A DNA stretch of 57,014 nucleotides from Paludibacteraceae bacterium (GTDB lineage: Bacteria; Bacteroidota; Bacteroidia; Bacteroidales; Paludibacteraceae), in assembly GCA_017558065.1 (NCBI GenBank), contig JAFYWK010000049.1, forward strand, positions 1 to 57,014, read 5' to 3'. Below, piece by piece: positions 8,445 through 17,129 of the stretch. The notes below the pieces were generated by a model that did not search any database, was not told the origin of the DNA, and worked only from the letters and a program-made list of their open reading frames with translations. The position numbers and the translations under genes are program-made. Each line of letters starts with the position of its first letter. Position 1 is the stretch's first letter.

Positions 8445-9476
8445 TTATACAAACTTATAGTCTGTTCGTGCATAATAGATTTCTCCTAGTCGCAAAACGG
8501 TATTTGGGAAATGCGCATGATTAGGAGCATCAGGAAAGTTCTGCGTTTCCAAGCAGATGGCATGTTGCACATCGTATGGCTTACCACACTTGCCCACATG
8601 TTGCTCTACCCAGTTGCCTGTATAGACCTGCAATCCAGGTTGCGTAGTCCATACTTGCATTTCTCTACCGCCAGCAACCAATGTAGCTGCATGTTGCATC
8701 TTTTGGTTCTCTGACATGGGGCGAAGAACAAAATTGTTGTCTATGCCACGTCCTGGTGCAAAGAATACATCATCTATCCGATCGCCTACACGCACCATTT
8801 CGCGGAAATCCATTGGAGTTCCTTCTACTGGAAGTATCTCGCCCGTAGGGCATGCGGTATCATCGAATGGTGTATATTCATCGGCAAATACCTGCAATTG
8901 ATGATTATGCACCGTACCACTACCCTCACCCTCAAGATTGAAATAGGCATGATTGGTAAAGCCCAAGATAGTTGGCTTGTCGGTTTTGGCTTCGTACACA
9001 ATGGAAAGTGCATTATCTTTGGTCAGCGAATAGGTGACATAGATATCCAAATTGCCAGGATAGCCTTCCTCGCCATCTTTCGCGCGATAGTGCAACGAAA
9101 CGGAATAGGTAGATTGCCCAACAATATCCCACACCTTTTCGTTAAAGCCATGTACGCCGCCATGCAAAGAATTGGTGCCATTGTTGATTGGGAGTTGGTA
9201 CTCTACTCCATCAAGGGCAAACTTACCATCTTTGATACGATTGGCATAGCGACCAATGATCGCATTGAAATAGGTTTCTTGCTTTTGCCATTCTTCAAAA
9301 GTGGAGAAGCCCAACACCACATCGGCCTTCTCGCCTTGCTTGTTGGGCACAATGAGCGACACTATCTTTGCTCCATAGTTCGTAATTTGTGCTTGCAAGC
9401 CATTGCGGTTAGTCAGCGTACAGAGCACTATACGCTTACCATCCACGCGGGTATTAAAAGACTCTATATTTACCAT
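8445..9476 (-). CDS. galM: Aldose 1-epimerase (mutarotase)
   Basis: A 343-residue cytoplasmic enzyme interconverting beta- and alpha-D-galactose before phosphorylation. Family landmarks: NYGAKIVSLIVPNKQG, ADVVLGF, FNAIIGRYANRIKDG, TNSLHGGVHGFNEKVWD with the active-site histidine, GFTNHAYFNLEG with the second histidine, and LETQNFPDAPNH carrying the catalytic glutamate near the end. Length is normal for GalM. It follows galK by 14 bases, so both steps of galactose entry into the Leloir pathway are co-expressed with the galactan-degrading enzymes. No galT or galE is in the window. Confidence 0.95.
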   Translation of the reverse strand: MVNIESFNTRVDGKRIVLCTLTNRNGLQAQITNYGAKIVSLIVPNKQGEKADVVLGFSTFEEWQKQETYFNAIIGRYANRIKDGKFALDGVEYQLPINNGTNSLHGGVHGFNEKVWDIVGQSTYSVSLHYRAKDGEEGYPGNLDIYVTYSLTKDNALSIVYEAKTDKPTILGFTNHAYFNLEGEGSGTVHNHQLQVFADEYTPFDDTACPTGEILPVEGTPMDFREMVRVGDRIDDVFFAPGRGIDNNFVLRPMSENQKMQHAATLVAGGREMQVWTTQPGLQVYTGNWVEQHVGKCGKPYDVQHAICLETQNFPDAPNHAHFPNTVLRLGEIYYARTDYKFV

Positions 9477-9490
9477 TTTGCAGTTCTATT

Positions 9491-10654
9491 TTACATTACT
9501 CTGTGTGCGCCATCGCCTATTTCAGCGATATAGAAATCAGCTTTCAGACCTGTCTTCTCGGTATATTCAGCACCTACTTGCTCAATGAAGGCAGGGATAG
9601 CTTCGTCGTGCACCAATGATACGGTGCAGCCACCAAAGCCGCCACCTGTCATACGACTACCGAGTACGCCTTCTACTTTCCATGCCGCCTCTGCCAACGA
9701 ATCAAGTTGCAGACCTGTCACTTCATAGTCATCGCGCAGCGAGATATGGCTTTGTGTCATCAGTTTGCCAAAAGTATCAATATTCCCCTGTTGCAATGCC
9801 TCTACGGCATCCTTGGTGCGTTGTACTTCGCCCACCACGTGGCGTGCACGGCGATGTGCTACTTCATCCGTAATAGCGTGCTCCACTTGCTCAAAATCGG
9901 CTTGGGAGAGTTCTGCTAGATTCTTGATAGGGCGAACGGCACTAATCTGCTGAACAGCCAATTGGCACTGACGCACACGGTCATTGTATGCACCCGAATC
10001 CAAATGGTGAGGCGAGTGCGTGTTGCTAACCACCACCTTGATGCCTTCCAATTTAACTGGCACGAGATCAAACGCCAATGTATCGCAGTTGAGGTAGATA
10101 GCATGATCTTGCTTACCTTGTGCGGAAGCAAACTGATCCATGATTCCGCACATCACGCCAGCGAACTCATGCTCGGCTTTTTGCCCAATCTTAGCCAATT
10201 CGGTGCGGTCGTAGCCCGTACCCAACAACTCATTGAACGCAAAGGCAGTCACCACCTCCATAGCGGCACTACTGCTCAGTCCTGCGCCCGCGGGTACATT
10301 GCCCCAGAAGAGGATATCATATCCCTGCTCAATTGCCACACCGCGCTTAATGAATTGCGCCAATACGCCGAGGGGGTAGTTAGCCCATGCCTTGTTTGGC
10401 AGGGGACTGGTGAGTTGTGTCAGTTCGAGCGAATATACTGCTTCCACATTCAAGGAACGGAAATTGATTTTTTTCTCAGTATTTGTAGCCAATAAAAGAT
10501 ATGTACCAAAACTCAATGCACATGGGAAGACGAAACCACCGTTGTAGTCGGTATGTTCGCCAATGAGGTTAACGCGACCAGGTGAAAAGAATATGTCGGT
10601 TGCTGGTTTTTGATACGCTGCTTCGTAAGCAGATTTTAATTCTTCGAGTTTCAT
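9491..10654 (-). CDS. galK: Galactokinase
   Basis: A 387-residue GHMP kinase. It phosphorylates alpha-D-galactose to galactose 1-phosphate with ATP. The galactokinase signature is at residues 25-36 (PGRVNLIGEHTD), the phosphate-binding motif 2 at 123-131 (GAGLSSSAA), the catalytic-base region CGIMDQFASAQG at about 169-180, and motif 3 TGGGFGGC near 337. Length matches the family. It lies between the beta-galactosidase and galM genes in the same minus-strand unit, with short gaps (10 and 14 bases), which fits release of galactose followed by phosphorylation. Confidence 0.97.
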   Translation of the reverse strand: MKLEELKSAYEAAYQKPATDIFFSPGRVNLIGEHTDYNGGFVFPCALSFGTYLLLATNTEKKINFRSLNVEAVYSLELTQLTSPLPNKAWANYPLGVLAQFIKRGVAIEQGYDILFWGNVPAGAGLSSSAAMEVVTAFAFNELLGTGYDRTELAKIGQKAEHEFAGVMCGIMDQFASAQGKQDHAIYLNCDTLAFDLVPVKLEGIKVVVSNTHSPHHLDSGAYNDRVRQCQLAVQQISAVRPIKNLAELSQADFEQVEHAITDEVAHRRARHVVGEVQRTKDAVEALQQGNIDTFGKLMTQSHISLRDDYEVTGLQLDSLAEAAWKVEGVLGSRMTGGGFGGCTVSLVHDEAIPAFIEQVGAEYTEKTGLKADFYIAEIGDGAHRVM

Positions 10655-10664
10655 AGTATTGTAT

Positions 10665-13073
10665 TTATTGAATGGTTATTATTGCTTTTTTCAGTCCTTT
10701 TGCAGTAGCGGTCAGTGTGCAACTGCCTTCTACGATAGCTGTCAATTCGCCTGCAAAGGCGTGATGCTGAGGCATGTGGAAGAGGTCCAAATTAGCCGCA
10801 TCGCCATTGGCAGCCGCGCGGAATGTACCCTCGCCTTTCGTAGCAAAGCGGATGAGATGGTTGGCTTGTGGACAGAGATTGCCATTCGCATCGCAGACAC
10901 GTACACGCACGAAGTGCATGGGTTTAGTATCCGTAGCTGGAATATCTTCTACGTACATTTCTATATGATGTGGTGCGCCTGCGGTCTTGCGGATAGCCTC
11001 TCCTACAGGCGTAACGACCTTAATCTCACCTGCCTCGTATGGGATATTATCCCAGATGAGGCGATAGCGGCGTTGCAAACCCAATGGGTCGCCTGCCTGA
11101 ATAGCGGCTTCAGACTCCTCGCGGGTGAGTTTGCGTACCTTACCCATACTCTTGCCATTGACAAAGAGCTCGCCTTCAGCGGCATCGGTATATGCCATAA
11201 CAGGGAGGGTGTCACCCGTGTTCCAATTCCAATGAGGAAGGAGATGTACCGTATGTACATCCTTGCGCCACATAGAGCGATAGAGGTAGTAGCGATCTTT
11301 AGGAATACCTGCAAGGTCAATGATACCGAAGTAGGAAGAGTGACTTGGCCATGCATCGGTATCCCATGGAGAGGGTTCGCCTAAGTAGTCGAAACCTGTC
11401 CAAACGAACTGACCAATCGTCCATGGATAGTCATCCATATTGCGGAAGTCATGATCTGGTAAACAAGACCATGGGCAATACTGCAAATCGTAGCTTGAGC
11501 ATTGATTGGTTTTGCTATTACCACCTGGATGGTCGATATTGGTAATATGGTCGGTATCATCTGGAACAGCAGGCAAGAGATATACACCACGCGAAGAAAC
11601 GGTGGATGCTGTCTCTGAACCCAAAATCAAATGTTGTGGTGTGCGTTGATAGGACTCTACATAGCGATGAGGACGGTAGTTGAGACCCACTATTTGTAAT
11701 ACACTAGCAAAACCATTCTCCAAGACGCAAGTCACTTGATCCATACCTGCTGTACAAGGACGTGTACCATCTTCACGTACGCAAATATCTTGCAACATTT
11801 TAGCTATTTTGTATCCCTGTGGATCGCATTGCGTAGGCACTTCGTTGCCGATAGACCACATCACAATGCTAGGATTATTACGGAAATGATGGAGCATATT
11901 GACCATATCTCGCTCCGCCCACTCATTGAAGAAACGACTATAGCCATTCTTGCACTTGGCCCAATCCCACTCATCAAATGGTTCGCACATAACCATCAAG
12001 CCCAACTCATCGCAGAGTTCAATTTGTTCGGGTGCTGGCATATTGTGGGAAGTACGGATCGCATCACAACCCATCTCCTTGAGAATCAACAGTTGGCGAC
12101 GGAGCGCATCGCGACTAATAGCCGCACCCAAAGGACCTAAATCATGGTGAAGACATACGCCCTGAATCTTACGCACTTTGCCATTGAGTAGGAACCCCAC
12201 ATTTGGTACGATTTGTACGCTACGAACGCCAAAGGTGGTTTCTACCGTTTCTTGATATACGCTATCTGCAATCACACAGGTGCGAGCGACATACAAGTCG
12301 GGCGTTTCAGGCGACCATAGAGCAGGATTGTGGATAGTGATATTTTGCTCAAGAGGTAAGTTGTGTTTTACATCGTAGTGACTAACAAGCGAATCCACTA
12401 CTTTTCCAGTTGCTTTATGAATAAGCGAAGTGCGCAACTCAATATGTTTGTTGAGTGCATTTTCTACACGTGTTTTGATATTCACAGCAGCCAATTCATC
12501 AGTCACATAGGGTGTAGTGATATGTGTGCCCCAAATAGGAACATATATATGGGGTTTATGAATAAAGTGCACATTGCGGAAGAGTCCTGCACCTGGGTAC
12601 CAGCGGCTACTCTGCTCGCGGTTTTGGAGGCGAACTGCAATTTCGTTGTCGCCTACGTGCAGAGCGGATGTAATATCACAATGGAAGGCATTGTAGCCAT
12701 ATGGCCAGAAGCACACTTTTTGTCCATTGACAAAGACCTCTGCCTCGCTCATTGCTCCGTCAAAGAGGAGGAAATAAGTCCCCTCTACCTCCCCCTGAAG
12801 GGGAAGAATGGTTTTGTACCATGCACTACCCATGTATGGCAGACCGCCTGTGCGACCTGTTTTCTCTGTTGGGAAGGTCTCGCCATTTTGCCAAACGGTC
12901 ACGTTTTGCAAGTCATTGGCGCGGTCGAATGGCCCATAGATGGCCCAATCGTGTGGAACAGAGACTTCTTGCCAATGTTTATCCTCAGCCACTGGCATTT
13001 GATGATCATTTTGCTCTTTGGCAAATTGCCAAGAAGTGAGCAAAGAAGTGATTGCTAAAATCAGGATAGTCAT
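10665..13073 (-). CDS. GH2 beta-galactosidase, exported
   Basis: An 802-residue glycoside hydrolase family 2 enzyme with an N-terminal hydrophobic signal (MTILILAITSLLTSW), so probably periplasmic. Domains: sugar-binding domain (SVPHDWAIYGPFD), immunoglobulin-like middle, TIM barrel with acid/base Glu411 in SIGNEVPTQ and probable nucleophile Glu487 in ILGSETAST, then C-terminal beta domains as in the GH2 group with a DUF4982-like region. It would release galactose from imported galacto-oligosaccharides. Residues 88-100 (TILPLQGEVEGTY) are encoded by a C/G-rich palindrome that resembles the repeats inserted in other genes of this window; the reading frame is kept. It sits between GH53 and galK. 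Confidence 0.93.
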   Translation of the reverse strand: MTILILAITSLLTSWQFAKEQNDHQMPVAEDKHWQEVSVPHDWAIYGPFDRANDLQNVTVWQNGETFPTEKTGRTGGLPYMGSAWYKTILPLQGEVEGTYFLLFDGAMSEAEVFVNGQKVCFWPYGYNAFHCDITSALHVGDNEIAVRLQNREQSSRWYPGAGLFRNVHFIHKPHIYVPIWGTHITTPYVTDELAAVNIKTRVENALNKHIELRTSLIHKATGKVVDSLVSHYDVKHNLPLEQNITIHNPALWSPETPDLYVARTCVIADSVYQETVETTFGVRSVQIVPNVGFLLNGKVRKIQGVCLHHDLGPLGAAISRDALRRQLLILKEMGCDAIRTSHNMPAPEQIELCDELGLMVMCEPFDEWDWAKCKNGYSRFFNEWAERDMVNMLHHFRNNPSIVMWSIGNEVPTQCDPQGYKIAKMLQDICVREDGTRPCTAGMDQVTCVLENGFASVLQIVGLNYRPHRYVESYQRTPQHLILGSETASTVSSRGVYLLPAVPDDTDHITNIDHPGGNSKTNQCSSYDLQYCPWSCLPDHDFRNMDDYPWTIGQFVWTGFDYLGEPSPWDTDAWPSHSSYFGIIDLAGIPKDRYYLYRSMWRKDVHTVHLLPHWNWNTGDTLPVMAYTDAAEGELFVNGKSMGKVRKLTREESEAAIQAGDPLGLQRRYRLIWDNIPYEAGEIKVVTPVGEAIRKTAGAPHHIEMYVEDIPATDTKPMHFVRVRVCDANGNLCPQANHLIRFATKGEGTFRAAANGDAANLDLFHMPQHHAFAGELTAIVEGSCTLTATAKGLKKAIITIQ

Positions 13074-13098
13074 TGAATGATGAATTTTGAATTATAAA

Positions 13099-14172
13099 TT
13101 ATCTTTTCCAGAGGGTTTTGAGGGCTTCATTAGGTTGTCCGCTGGAGGTAAAAGCGCCCATATTGTATGCACCCCACCCTAATTCGATATACTCTTTGGG
13201 GCGCCAATTGTTATAGACTTGTGGTTCCCAATAGAAGATACCTTTCATATAATCTAACGTATCGACACGTTGGCGGAAGTCTGCAATCACTTCAGCAGCT
13301 TTGCTGACGAAAGAGGCCATTGTACCTATCTCTACGACCATGACGGGGCACTTGAATTCGTTATGCAAGAGACGTATATTGGCAGCTGCCAACTCATTCA
13401 TTTCATTCCAGTCCTTGCCCGACCATTGCTTCATCATGGGGTAGTGACTTAGTCCAATCATATCAAATTTACCACCATTCTGCTTGAGTTTGCGGAAGAA
13501 CCAATTGTTGTTTTCGTATGCATTGTCGATATGCACGATTACCGAAGCATCGGGGAAGATGGCTTTGCACGCATCGTATCCTGCGGTAGTGAGTGCTGCA
13601 TAATTTTTCCATCCGTTAGGCAGGTCGCCATTGCTATTCCACAGTTGTCCCATAGGCCATAGCATACCGTTGCGTGTCTCGTTGCCCACCTGAATCCATT
13701 CGGGTGTCACCCCTTCAGCTTTGAGTGCAGAGAGCACATCGGTGGTATGGTTGGCGACAGCTTGCTGCATTTGCGCAAGGTCGTAATCAGCCCAATCAAG
13801 GGGTATGTTTTGGCGACTGGGGTCTGCGAAGAAGTCTGAATAATGGAAATCTATCATCACTCGCAGTTTGAGCGCAGCAGCTCGTTTGGCCTTGATGATG
13901 ACATCTTCTTTGTTGCACCAGCCCGTGGTATGGTTGACCCATACACGTAGGCGAACAGAATTCATGCCTACTTCGCGCATCACGCGCATGCCATCAGCAG
14001 CACGACCTAAGGTATCATAAAAGAGCACACCGTCCGCTTCTTGCTCGGTTATCCATGAGCAATCAACTCCGTAGGCATAACTACCGACGACTGGCTCTGG
14101 ATAATCATCTAAGGGCTGATTACAAGCAGAGATAAGCAAAAGTAGCGAAAATAAAAATAGGCATTTTTTCAT
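13099..14172 (-). CDS. GH53 endo-beta-1,4-galactanase lipoprotein
   Basis: About 357 residues from the chosen start. Lipoprotein signal MKKCLFLFSLLLLISAC. The GH53 barrel starts GSYAYGVDCSWITEQEADG. Catalytic residues: acid/base glutamate in WIQVGNETRNGML and nucleophile glutamate in MVVEIGTMAS. Other family features are SVRLRVWVNHTTGW, MIDFHYSDFFADPSRQ and FYWEPQVYNNW. GH53 cleaves beta-1,4-galactan, the side chain of pectic rhamnogalacturonan I, so this gene sets the substrate of the whole locus. The frame is open eight codons further 5', but the promoter at 14201-14232 puts the transcript start at about that point, which supports MKK at 14172. Probably surface-exposed. Confidence 0.94.
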   Translation of the reverse strand: MKKCLFLFSLLLLISACNQPLDDYPEPVVGSYAYGVDCSWITEQEADGVLFYDTLGRAADGMRVMREVGMNSVRLRVWVNHTTGWCNKEDVIIKAKRAAALKLRVMIDFHYSDFFADPSRQNIPLDWADYDLAQMQQAVANHTTDVLSALKAEGVTPEWIQVGNETRNGMLWPMGQLWNSNGDLPNGWKNYAALTTAGYDACKAIFPDASVIVHIDNAYENNNWFFRKLKQNGGKFDMIGLSHYPMMKQWSGKDWNEMNELAAANIRLLHNEFKCPVMVVEIGTMASFVSKAAEVIADFRQRVDTLDYMKGIFYWEPQVYNNWRPKEYIELGWGAYNMGAFTSSGQPNEALKTLWKR

Positions 14173-14200
14173 ATTGATATTTGATTTAAAATTCATGCTG

Positions 14201-14232
14201 CAAAGGTACGACTTTTTTCGCGAATATGCAAA
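14201..14232 (-). promoter_or_regulatory. Promoter of GH53-GH2-galK-galM-susC-susD unit
   Basis: On the minus strand TTTG (14229-14232), 20 nt, TACCTTTG (14201-14208). Perfect match. It lies between the terminator of the upstream unit (14269-14297) and the GH53 start, splitting the locus into two transcription units. The -33 context TTTGCATAT resembles those at 22202, 42265 and 53160. Confidence 0.88.
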
Positions 14233-14268
14233 TATTTTTTATGTTTTATCTCACTTTTATAAATATAA

Positions 14269-14297
14269 TAAAAAGCCCTGTGGCGAACCACAGGGCT
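14269..14297 (-). terminator. Intrinsic terminator after glycan-binding lipoprotein
   Basis: On the minus strand a perfect 10-bp stem AGCCCTGTGG/CCACAGGGCT with a TTCG tetraloop, followed by five T residues. It ends the MFS-susC-susD-lipoprotein unit. The stem is almost the same as at 3534-3562. Confidence 0.92.
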
Positions 14298-14338
14298 AGG
14301 ATGAGAAATTATATATTCTCAAAAATTACTTGCCGAAA

Positions 14339-15247
14339 TTACTCGCACTTAGCAATTGTAATGTCTTTGAAGTTTTCAACTTTATCAGACATCTCAATAT
14401 CATTAACCTTACGATCAGAGATACCAGTTGCGCACTCAGCACCTTCTTCTGCTGCAGCCAACTCCTCGTTATCCCAAGTACCGTTTACTACATATTTGTA
14501 GCCATCACCCATTTTAACGCCATCAAGAGTTACTGTCCAAACACCATCAGCAAACTCCATAGGAGTAGCGTCAGCTGCCCAACCATTGAAAGCACCTACA
14601 GCATAAACAGTTTGACCTGCCTCAAGTGCTGGAGTTTCAGCTGTGAAAGTAACGGTATAAGTTGTAGCCTCTACGCAAGGATCGGTTTTGAAACCATAAG
14701 AACGAACATAAACTACAGAAGAGTTGTTAGAAACGAGAAGTTTAGACTCTACGTCATACTCAACCTCGAGAACAGCCTCATCGCTACCGTCAAGGATCTC
14801 GCAGTTACCCTCTTCTACGTTCAACCATTGGTGATCCCAGCTTGATGGGAAAGAACCATCTTGGGCAAGAGCGCAAGGTTTACCTGCCAATACAGGATTA
14901 AGAGAAGCGTCAGCTGGAGTAATAACAGCAACATACCAGCCGTTAGCGCCTTCTACTGCCTCGAAATGAGCCATAGCAGCAGGATCAGTGTTGTAACCGT
15001 TGTAGTCACCAGCGAATACAAGTTGGTTGTCAGCGCAAGGTTCGAAACCTACTGGGCACCATACAATAGTAACAGCACCTTCAGTTGCCTCGATAACTGG
15101 TTGCTCTGCAATCTCAGTGTCATCACCACCAGAAACTACTGTGGTGTCTTGGCCATTTGGATCTACAGGTCCATTTACTGGTTTCTTGTCGCAACCAATG
15201 AAAGCTACGGTTGCTACAGCCAAAGCTGCAAATAAGAATTTCTTCAT
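14339..15247 (-). CDS. SusE/F-position surface glycan-binding lipoprotein
   Basis: A 302-residue lipoprotein (MKKFLFAALAVATVAFIGC, then DKKP). After a T/G/D-rich linker there are two beta-sandwich-like stretches. The second, about residues 205-275 (TVYAVGAFNGW, GVWTVTLDGVKMGDGYKYVV), resembles the AMPK-CBM48/SusE-F class of carbohydrate-binding modules; the first (QLVFAGDYNGYNTDP) has a similar opening. Position directly after susD, before a terminator, is the usual place of the surface glycan-binding protein in a utilisation locus. Ligand is inferred to be galactan from the neighbours. It has no catalytic motif. Confidence 0.82.
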   Translation of the reverse strand: MKKFLFAALAVATVAFIGCDKKPVNGPVDPNGQDTTVVSGGDDTEIAEQPVIEATEGAVTIVWCPVGFEPCADNQLVFAGDYNGYNTDPAAMAHFEAVEGANGWYVAVITPADASLNPVLAGKPCALAQDGSFPSSWDHQWLNVEEGNCEILDGSDEAVLEVEYDVESKLLVSNNSSVVYVRSYGFKTDPCVEATTYTVTFTAETPALEAGQTVYAVGAFNGWAADATPMEFADGVWTVTLDGVKMGDGYKYVVNGTWDNEELAAAEEGAECATGISDRKVNDIEMSDKVENFKDITIAKCE

Positions 15248-15341
15248 AATTGTTAGAAATTTAAATTAGTTAATAAAAATTGTTAATTGTTTGTATTAAG
15301 ACTATTGTCTATTATTTTCGTTATGAACGCAATGCGTTTTA

Positions 15342-17087
15342 TTAATATTTGTCGGTGTATTGCTTGAGGTTAGGGTTAGCCGTGACATCAGACAAAGGCA
15401 ATGGGAATACAACACGGTGTGACTCAATAGCGTCCTGTCCGAATAGGTTATTCGCTTTCCATTCCCAACCATACTTCTTACCAACAAACATATCCAAGCG
15501 TACGAGGTCAGTACGACGGCGTCCTTCAGCAAAGAACTCACGTCCCCACTCATCGCGGATGGTATTCTCATTAATAGTAGTCAAAGGAGCAGCGTTTGCA
15601 CGCGCACGGAGTTCGTTGATTTTGTTCAAAGCCAAGCCCTCTTGACCAAGACGGAATTGTGCCTCCGCATAGGTAAGATATGCCTCCGCAGCACGCATCA
15701 AAGGAAGGTCCATATCAGGTTGATCTGTACGAGTTGGTACACGATCAGGATCTGCCATATTGTTCGTAAACTTGGTGCACAACCAACCAGAGAAGAACTT
15801 ATCGGTAGCATTTTCGCGGTTGAGATTGCAAATGATAAGTGAAGAATCGTTGTACTCACGATAGTTGCAGAACAAAGCACGATCATCCTGCGCAGCCTCT
15901 GTCAAGACGGTAGCATCACCCAATGGATTAGGGCAAGCTGCAATCTCCTTCATCAACGCCTCGTTCGTAGTGAACCAACCCGTTGGATTCTCCAATGCAG
16001 TTGAAACATTCCAGTTCTTAGCTTTGGGGAAGAAGAGAGAAACAAGTTGTTTGCGTGCACGCATACACTTCCAAGATTGGGTAATACCCCATGATGGAAG
16101 ACCATCGGTATTGAAAGAAGCCAAGAGGAAGAGCGAAGCACCATAGCTTTGGATGTGACTACCTTCTTGTGCAACTGGGAGAATAATCTCTTTGTAAGCA
16201 TCGTTTACTTTAGAGCGATTATCGTTGTCACCCATGAAGAGGTACTTGTACTCAGACGCCAATTGCGTAGCATTGATAACTTTCTCAGCATACTCAACGG
16301 CTTTAGCCCATTCTGGAGTACCAGTAGATACAGCATACTCTTGTGCAGGATCAGCAGTATAAACTTGTGCGTTGAGGTAAAGACGTGCAAGCAACATTTG
16401 TGCCGCTACTTTATCCACACGGTAGTAAAAGGTATTGCGATCTACTGTAAGTTGGTCTTCGATAGCGAGCAACTCAGCTACGATCCAGTCGTAGAGGTTC
16501 TTACGGGTAATTTGTTTAGGATAGTTATCATAGTCACCCATCAACTCATTAGCCTTAGCATAAGCATCCAACTCTGCCTCAGTAATATTGAAAGGACAAG
16601 AACCGAACATATCAATCAAATACCAGTAATTAAGAGCACGAATGAAGCGCACCTCAGCTGTTTTAGCAGCATCATAATCTGCGTAGTTCTCAAGATAAGT
16701 GTTACAGAGTGTAATATCAAAGATATAACGGCAGTAAGCACCACGAACCAATGCATTGTCAGCAGTCCAGCTCGCTTTACGAACATCATCCACACCCACA
16801 TCAGGCCAAATCCAATATACTTGGTCCGATGGGAATTCGTTGAGCTCATATGTCATACGATAGAGAGAAGATGTACCTTCATCTAAGCCCTCGATATCAC
16901 CATTACCTGCAGGGCCCTGTTGACCAGTAGTACCAAGGGTGGCATAGATTTTACCCAAGAGTTGGTCAGGACTAATAGCAGAAACGTTATTTGGGTCGAT
17001 AGACTCAACGTTCAAATCTTGAACGCAAGCGGTCATTCCAAAAACGGTAAGTACCGCAAAAATGCCTATTTTAATATACTTTTTCAT
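15342..17087 (-). CDS. SusD/RagB-type surface lipoprotein (second pair)
   Basis: A 581-residue lipoprotein: MKKYIKIGIFAVLTVFGMTAC, then VQDLNVESIDPN. SusD features: EVRFIRALNYWYLIDMFGSC, LLARLYLNAQVY, LMRAAEAYLTYAEAQFRLG, INELRARANAAPL, and the closing EWGREFFAEGRRRTDLVRLDMF with VFPLPLSDV. It is the lid for the SusC encoded upstream, 42 bases away. The TGTTGQQGPAGN loop near residue 55 and the acidic ESIDPN start separate it from the first SusD; overall the two paralogues are only distantly alike, so they may bind different fragments of the same polymer. Confidence 0.94.
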   Translation of the reverse strand: MKKYIKIGIFAVLTVFGMTACVQDLNVESIDPNNVSAISPDQLLGKIYATLGTTGQQGPAGNGDIEGLDEGTSSLYRMTYELNEFPSDQVYWIWPDVGVDDVRKASWTADNALVRGAYCRYIFDITLCNTYLENYADYDAAKTAEVRFIRALNYWYLIDMFGSCPFNITEAELDAYAKANELMGDYDNYPKQITRKNLYDWIVAELLAIEDQLTVDRNTFYYRVDKVAAQMLLARLYLNAQVYTADPAQEYAVSTGTPEWAKAVEYAEKVINATQLASEYKYLFMGDNDNRSKVNDAYKEIILPVAQEGSHIQSYGASLFLLASFNTDGLPSWGITQSWKCMRARKQLVSLFFPKAKNWNVSTALENPTGWFTTNEALMKEIAACPNPLGDATVLTEAAQDDRALFCNYREYNDSSLIICNLNRENATDKFFSGWLCTKFTNNMADPDRVPTRTDQPDMDLPLMRAAEAYLTYAEAQFRLGQEGLALNKINELRARANAAPLTTINENTIRDEWGREFFAEGRRRTDLVRLDMFVGKKYGWEWKANNLFGQDAIESHRVVFPLPLSDVTANPNLKQYTDKY

Positions 17088-17129
17088 ATTAGTAATTGTT
17101 TCAAAGTTTCAAAGTTTCAAAGTCAACAC

